This document shows, piece by piece, positions 5,147-8,594 of a stretch of 8,594 nucleotides of DNA (its first letter is position 1; each line of letters opens with the position of its first letter). Below the pieces are notes generated by a model that worked only from the letters and a program-made list of their open reading frames with translations, was not told where the DNA came from and made no database searches. Position numbers and translations under genes: made by a program. The DNA is taken from positions 1-8,594 of the forward strand of contig JAJYKQ010000045.1 of the NCBI GenBank assembly GCA_021788495.1. Reading direction: 5' to 3'. This stretch comes from a bacterium. Lineage in GTDB: Bacteria > SZUA-79 > Acidulodesulfobacterales > Acidulodesulfobacteraceae.

Positions 5147-7564
5147 TTAGATATGATGAAGGAATACTGGTTTCATGACCGATACATGGGTAAAGTTTCT
5201 TTCTTAAAAAATCTATTCGTTTTTATATTTTATCTTCTTCTTTCCGTCTTGTTTTTCGGATATCCGGTACTGTCCCATATATCTACGTATTACATAGGCG
5301 GAGGTGTTGATCCTACGCAGTATATATGGTCGTTCGAGTGGGTAAAGTATTGCCTGTTTCATTTTAAAAACCCTTTTTATACGGATTTTATGTGGGCGCC
5401 GCACGGCTTCGACCTTACCGGTTCTACGGCGGTTTTCGGCTCCGCTTTTCTTTCTTTGCCTCTCACTATTCTTTTTGGTCCGGTAGCAAGCTATAATATC
5501 GTTATGATTTTACTTCCCGCTCTTGCCGCTTTTTCGATGTTTATACTGCTTAAGCATATTGTAACGACGACGCGGTTTTTTCCGGCAATTCTAGGCGGCT
5601 ATATATTCGGCTTTTCCAGCTATATGATAAACCAGATGTCTTCGCATATGCATCTCGTCCTTGTATTTCTAGTCCCGTTGATGGTTTACCTGTTTTTGCT
5701 TAAAATTGAAAACCGCATTACAAATTTAAAATTTATTTCGCTTTTCACGGTTATGCTGGTATTCCAATTTCTTTTCTCATTGGAAATTTTTGCGACTTTT
5801 ACGTTTTTCGGTTTTATTGCCTTGATTATATTTCATTTAATATACAATAAAAAAAAGCCTAATAATAATAATAATATAAATGACATAATAAATAATACAA
5901 ATAATGCAAATAATGCAAATAAATCTAAAGATAACTATGACGATGACGATAAAAATAAAGATTTAAAATTAAGAATGGCGAAAACATTAAAGTCCACTGT
6001 CCTTTCTTATATTATAGCAGGCATCCTTCTTTCGCCTTATTTGTATCTATTTTTTATTCAGGGACGATTTAACGTCGTACATTTTGCTCCTGCCGATTTT
6101 TCTTCAAACCTATTAAATTTCTTTGTACCGTCAAAATATACCATGCTTGGCGGAAAATTTTTTACTTTTTTATCCGATAAATTTGACGCCCGCGATTATG
6201 TTTTCGATCAGGACGCATATTTAGGCTTACCCTTTATCGGTATCCTTATTTTTTATTTTTATAAAAACGTATTCAAACCTTTCGTAAAAGCCCTAATGTA
6301 TTCTTTTTTGACCATAGTCGTATTTTCGATAGGGCCTACGCTTCATATTTATAAATATTCCATTATGCCTATGCCCTACAAGCCTTTCATTGTCGTCCCG
6401 CTAATAAAGCATGCCCTACCCGCCCGCTTTATGCTTTACGCTTTTTTCGTGCTGGGTATTATAGTTGCTTTATTTTTGAACGAACCATTCAAAAATTCAT
6501 TAAAAAATAAAAAATTAAACGCTAAATTAAACGCTATAAAATACGCTTCGGTCTTGCTTGGAATATTATTTATACTGCCGCCTTTAAGTTTTTCCGGAAG
6601 ATATACCAATCCAAACCTTCCTGTATTTTTCGTCAACAATACCTATAATAATTACAAAAAATTTATAAAAAAAGGCTCTAACGTACTTATCATACCTTTC
6701 GGTTACAACGGTTTATCCCTATATTATCAGGCAATCGACGGAATGTATTATAAAACCGCCGGCGGCTACCTTGGAGCTACTCCGTCTTATTTTTCCAAAT
6801 ATGCAATAATTCACACGTTTTATCATGCGGAACCTATACCTTATTCCAAAATGGAATTAGCCAATTTCCTTTATAAACATAACGTTAAAGACGTTATACT
6901 CGTTCCACCTGTAAATAGATATTATTTCAGGCTTTTCGGCAAAATTAAAATTAACAAAAATCTTTATAAAAGCGGCGTTTACGTTTATCCCGTTTCTTTG
7001 TCTGCTATTTCTAAATATAAAACTTTAAATGTAAAAATTACGAAACCGATACTTAAAGCCTATTACTTCAGCCTTTTATTAAAAGGAGCGGTTAAATTAG
7101 TAAAAGAAAATATACAAAACTTGAATATCAAAAATATTAAATTATCTCCCGAATTTTTAGAAAAACACGGATACATTCCCAATTTTTTTGGAATATCCAA
7201 AAATATAAACGAAAGCGGATTTGCTAAATATTATACTGCGCAGGATTCATGGATAGGCCCGTTTCCCCTTAACGGAAAATATGACAAAATAACAGACGGT
7301 ATAACAAACCTTAACTCAGGTTTAGCCGCAGGCGGCAATATAGGAAGCGATGTAAAAAGTCATATAGACGCCGATATCGGAATCGGCATAGGCATAGGCG
7401 GTTCATATAAAAATCTGCGCTTAATTTTTAAAAAATACGCAAGATATGCAAAAAAAATTTATTTCCCTTATCCGTCTAAATATGACGGCTCAAAAACTGG
7501 AAACGGTTTGCTCTTAATGGTATTTAGCGTCAAAAATTTAGAATCTATCGCCTTTAAAAAATAA
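5138..7564 (+). CDS. Large polytopic membrane protein, probable GT-C-type glycosyltransferase
   Basis: An 808-residue protein with roughly 10-12 membrane helices in its first 485 residues (for example 24-45, 117-139, 171-189, 216-236, 284-306, 385-404, 428-447 and 467-485). The acidic GGGVDPTQYIW segment (54-64), in the first outer loop after helix 1, is where GT-C enzymes carry their catalytic or metal-binding Asp. MWAPHGFDL (85-93) and FGFSSYMINQ (157-166) fit the same type. Such enzymes transfer sugars from lipid-phosphate donors on the outer face of the inner membrane; the substrate here is unknown. A non-membrane part (about 486-808) contains IPFGYNGLSLYYQA (519-532) and AGGYLG (541-546), which I recall from related uncharacterised proteins. 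Residues 237-275 are an Asn- then Asp-rich low-complexity loop. The start is uncertain: no ribosome binding site precedes 5138, and Met6, Met7 and Met17 (5186) are alternatives. The stop codon lies inside a GGGGTCAG repeat. YfhO-like is another possible label. Confidence 0.7.
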   Translation: MYNLDMMKEYWFHDRYMGKVSFLKNLFVFIFYLLLSVLFFGYPVLSHISTYYIGGGVDPTQYIWSFEWVKYCLFHFKNPFYTDFMWAPHGFDLTGSTAVFGSAFLSLPLTILFGPVASYNIVMILLPALAAFSMFILLKHIVTTTRFFPAILGGYIFGFSSYMINQMSSHMHLVLVFLVPLMVYLFLLKIENRITNLKFISLFTVMLVFQFLFSLEIFATFTFFGFIALIIFHLIYNKKKPNNNNNINDIINNTNNANNANKSKDNYDDDDKNKDLKLRMAKTLKSTVLSYIIAGILLSPYLYLFFIQGRFNVVHFAPADFSSNLLNFFVPSKYTMLGGKFFTFLSDKFDARDYVFDQDAYLGLPFIGILIFYFYKNVFKPFVKALMYSFLTIVVFSIGPTLHIYKYSIMPMPYKPFIVVPLIKHALPARFMLYAFFVLGIIVALFLNEPFKNSLKNKKLNAKLNAIKYASVLLGILFILPPLSFSGRYTNPNLPVFFVNNTYNNYKKFIKKGSNVLIIPFGYNGLSLYYQAIDGMYYKTAGGYLGATPSYFSKYAIIHTFYHAEPIPYSKMELANFLYKHNVKDVILVPPVNRYYFRLFGKIKINKNLYKSGVYVYPVSLSAISKYKTLNVKITKPILKAYYFSLLLKGAVKLVKENIQNLNIKNIKLSPEFLEKHGYIPNFFGISKNINESGFAKYYTAQDSWIGPFPLNGKYDKITDGITNLNSGLAAGGNIGSDVKSHIDADIGIGIGIGGSYKNLRLIFKKYARYAKKIYFPYPSKYDGSKTGNGLLLMVFSVKNLESIAFKK
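5849..5962 (+). repeat. Low-complexity tract inside the membrane-protein gene
   Basis: A run of eight A (5849-5856) is followed by five AAT triplets (5861-5875) and further AAT/AAATAATGC-like repeats. These encode an Asn-rich, then Asp/Lys-rich, loop (residues about 237-275) between two membrane helices. Gains or losses of triplets would keep the frame; slippage in the A-run would not. Confidence 0.75.
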
Positions 7565-7581
7565 ATAAATCTGACCCCTTT
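7561..7581 (-). repeat. Inverted copy of the GGGGTCAG repeat
   Basis: Read on the minus strand, this 21-base stretch is identical to the first part of the upstream repeat units (for example 4934-4954 and 5036-5056), with core GGGGTCAGATTTATTTAT. The TAA stop of the membrane-protein gene (7562-7564) lies inside it. A partial second copy of the core (GACCCC on the plus strand) follows at 7587-7592. Together with the left cluster it brackets the 808-codon gene in inverted orientation. Confidence 0.88.
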
Positions 7582-7619
7582 TTTTTGACCCCTCCCCCTT
7601 TTTTTAATCCAAAAATTAA

Positions 7620-7648
7620 TTGACATATAATTTTTCCCCTGCTAAAAT
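7620..7648 (+). promoter_or_regulatory. Near-consensus extended -10 promoter for the ATPase gene
   Basis: A perfect -35 box, TTGACA (7620-7625), is followed by a 17-base spacer and TAAAAT (7643-7648). TGC precedes the -10 box and makes it an extended -10. Transcription would start near 7655, about 30 bases before the ATG. It is the best promoter match in the window and implies that the ATPase gene is transcribed independently of the gene before it. Confidence 0.7.
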
Positions 7649-7684
7649 AAAAATATATAATATTTTATTTGGTTTATATTTTAT

Positions 7685-8594
7685 ATGTATTATAAAAGAG
7701 AGTTGGAAGACAAGATAAAAGCCTATATAGATAAACCGGAAATCATTGCCGTACTTGGACCGAGACAGGTAGGAAAAACTACCCTTCTAAAAAAAATTTA
7801 TGAAGAATCAAAAAATGCAGTTTTTTTAACTTTTGAAGATATAGAATTAAAACTTTTATTTGAAGAAGATATTAAAAGTTTTGTAAAACTTTATATCGAG
7901 CCTTATAAAACGATATTCATCGATGAGTTTCAATACGTGAAAGAGGGCGGAAAAAAATTAAAGTATATATACGATACTTCAACCGGAAAAAAACTTTTAA
8001 TAAGCGGGTCTTCCGCCATAAATTTGGGTATAGAAGCAATTAAGTATCTGGCGGGGCGTATTTTTGTTTTCTATCTTTATTCCTTCAGCTTTTCGGAGTT
8101 TTTATCGGCCGCAGATAAACCTTTGCATAATATATTTATTGAGGAAGATAAATTTTCTGAGCAAATTAATAAAAAGATTTATAAATATCTATTAAACTAT
8201 CTGGTTTACGGCGGATATCCGCGTATTTTGCTTGCAAAGGACGACGATGAAAAAAAAGAAGTTCTGAAAAATATCGTCAATATCTATTTATTGCGGGACA
8301 TAAAGGATTTAATATCTATAGCGGATGAAACCCAGTATTATAAACTTCTTAAGGCGCTTGCTTTGCAGATTGGCAATATAACGGTCTATAACGAACTTGC
8401 GGCTGTCAGCGGATTGGATTATTATAAAACAAAGCGGATACTTTCCATTTTCGAAAAACTTTTTCTTGTAAAGTTCGTTACTCCTTATTTTTCCAATAAA
8501 CGGATAGAAATCTCCAAAAATCCTAAAGTTTTTTTTATGGATTTAGGGATTAGAAATGCTATACTTGGAGATTTTAAATTAATAGACGACAGGG
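7685..8594 (+). CDS. AAA_14/DUF4143-type ATPase (3' end missing)
   Basis: A P-loop ATPase of the group with an AAA_14 ATPase domain followed by DUF4143. It is open from ATG 7685 to the right edge (303 codons); family members usually run to roughly 380-430 residues, so the C-terminus is missing. Visible motifs are Walker A GPRQVGKTT (25-33), Walker B TIFIDEFQ (76-83, with D80 and E81), the sensor-like LISGSSA (105-111), the family signature LAGRIFVFYLYSFSFSEFL (122-140), YLVYGGYPR (172-180), YLLRDIKDL (201-209), and the start of DUF4143 with VFFMDLGIRNAIL (282-294). A winged-helix-like stretch (about 228-268) lies between. Cellular roles of this family are poorly defined; members are patchily distributed and often found in accessory DNA. 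A strong promoter lies just upstream, but no clear ribosome binding site is seen before the ATG. It is unrelated in sequence to the preceding membrane protein. Confidence 0.9.
   Translation, partial: MYYKRELEDKIKAYIDKPEIIAVLGPRQVGKTTLLKKIYEESKNAVFLTFEDIELKLLFEEDIKSFVKLYIEPYKTIFIDEFQYVKEGGKKLKYIYDTSTGKKLLISGSSAINLGIEAIKYLAGRIFVFYLYSFSFSEFLSAADKPLHNIFIEEDKFSEQINKKIYKYLLNYLVYGGYPRILLAKDDDEKKEVLKNIVNIYLLRDIKDLISIADETQYYKLLKALALQIGNITVYNELAAVSGLDYYKTKRILSIFEKLFLVKFVTPYFSNKRIEISKNPKVFFMDLGIRNAILGDFKLIDDR

Noticed and set aside
6436..6639. 67-codon minus-strand open frame
   Set aside because: Antisense to the membrane-protein gene in a stretch where that gene's reading frame is well supported by its helices.
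7565..7610. Intrinsic terminator after the membrane-protein gene
   Set aside because: There is a T-rich tract but no preceding GC stem, so a standard terminator is not supported.

Overview
The window reads as chromosomal DNA of an AT-rich Gram-negative-type bacterium. Codon use is biased to A/T (ATA for Ile is frequent), the signalling is c-di-GMP-based, and there are conserved housekeeping genes (aroB, a Xer recombinase, a DEAD-box RNA helicase). The gene content would suit a low-GC deltaproteobacterium-like lineage, but nothing here fixes the taxonomy.

Left half (1-4730): four genes all read leftward. In transcription order they are a RhlE-type DEAD-box RNA helicase (4730-3231), 3-dehydroquinate synthase AroB (3011-1884), a XerD-like tyrosine recombinase (1816-800), and the first 253 codons of a protein joining a haem-binding globin sensor to an HD-GYP c-di-GMP phosphodiesterase (from 761, running off the left edge). 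The last three are closely spaced and may be co-transcribed. The helicase is separated from aroB by 219 bp that carry a GC-rich double-hairpin element and candidate aroB promoters. The helicase has its own promoter with a long leader.

Middle (4731-5137): a 407-bp divergent intergenic region. It holds the helicase promoter and leader, then a cluster of direct repeats built on TTTAAAGGGGTCAGATTTAT (44-bp unit), then a good sigma70-type promoter for the next gene.

Right half (5138-8594): two rightward genes. The first encodes an 808-residue polytopic membrane protein with the look of a GT-C glycosyltransferase. It has an Asn/Asp-rich low-complexity loop and a long non-membrane C-terminal part. 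Its stop codon lies inside an inverted copy of the same GGGGTCAG repeat, so the gene is bracketed by inverted repeats. The second, after a near-consensus promoter, is an AAA_14/DUF4143-type ATPase cut by the right edge.

No clear new multi-gene system is visible. The most interesting items are the globin-HD-GYP sensor, the repeat-bracketed membrane-protein gene, and the GC-rich double hairpin after the helicase. RNA genes, CRISPR arrays and complete insertion sequences were not seen.
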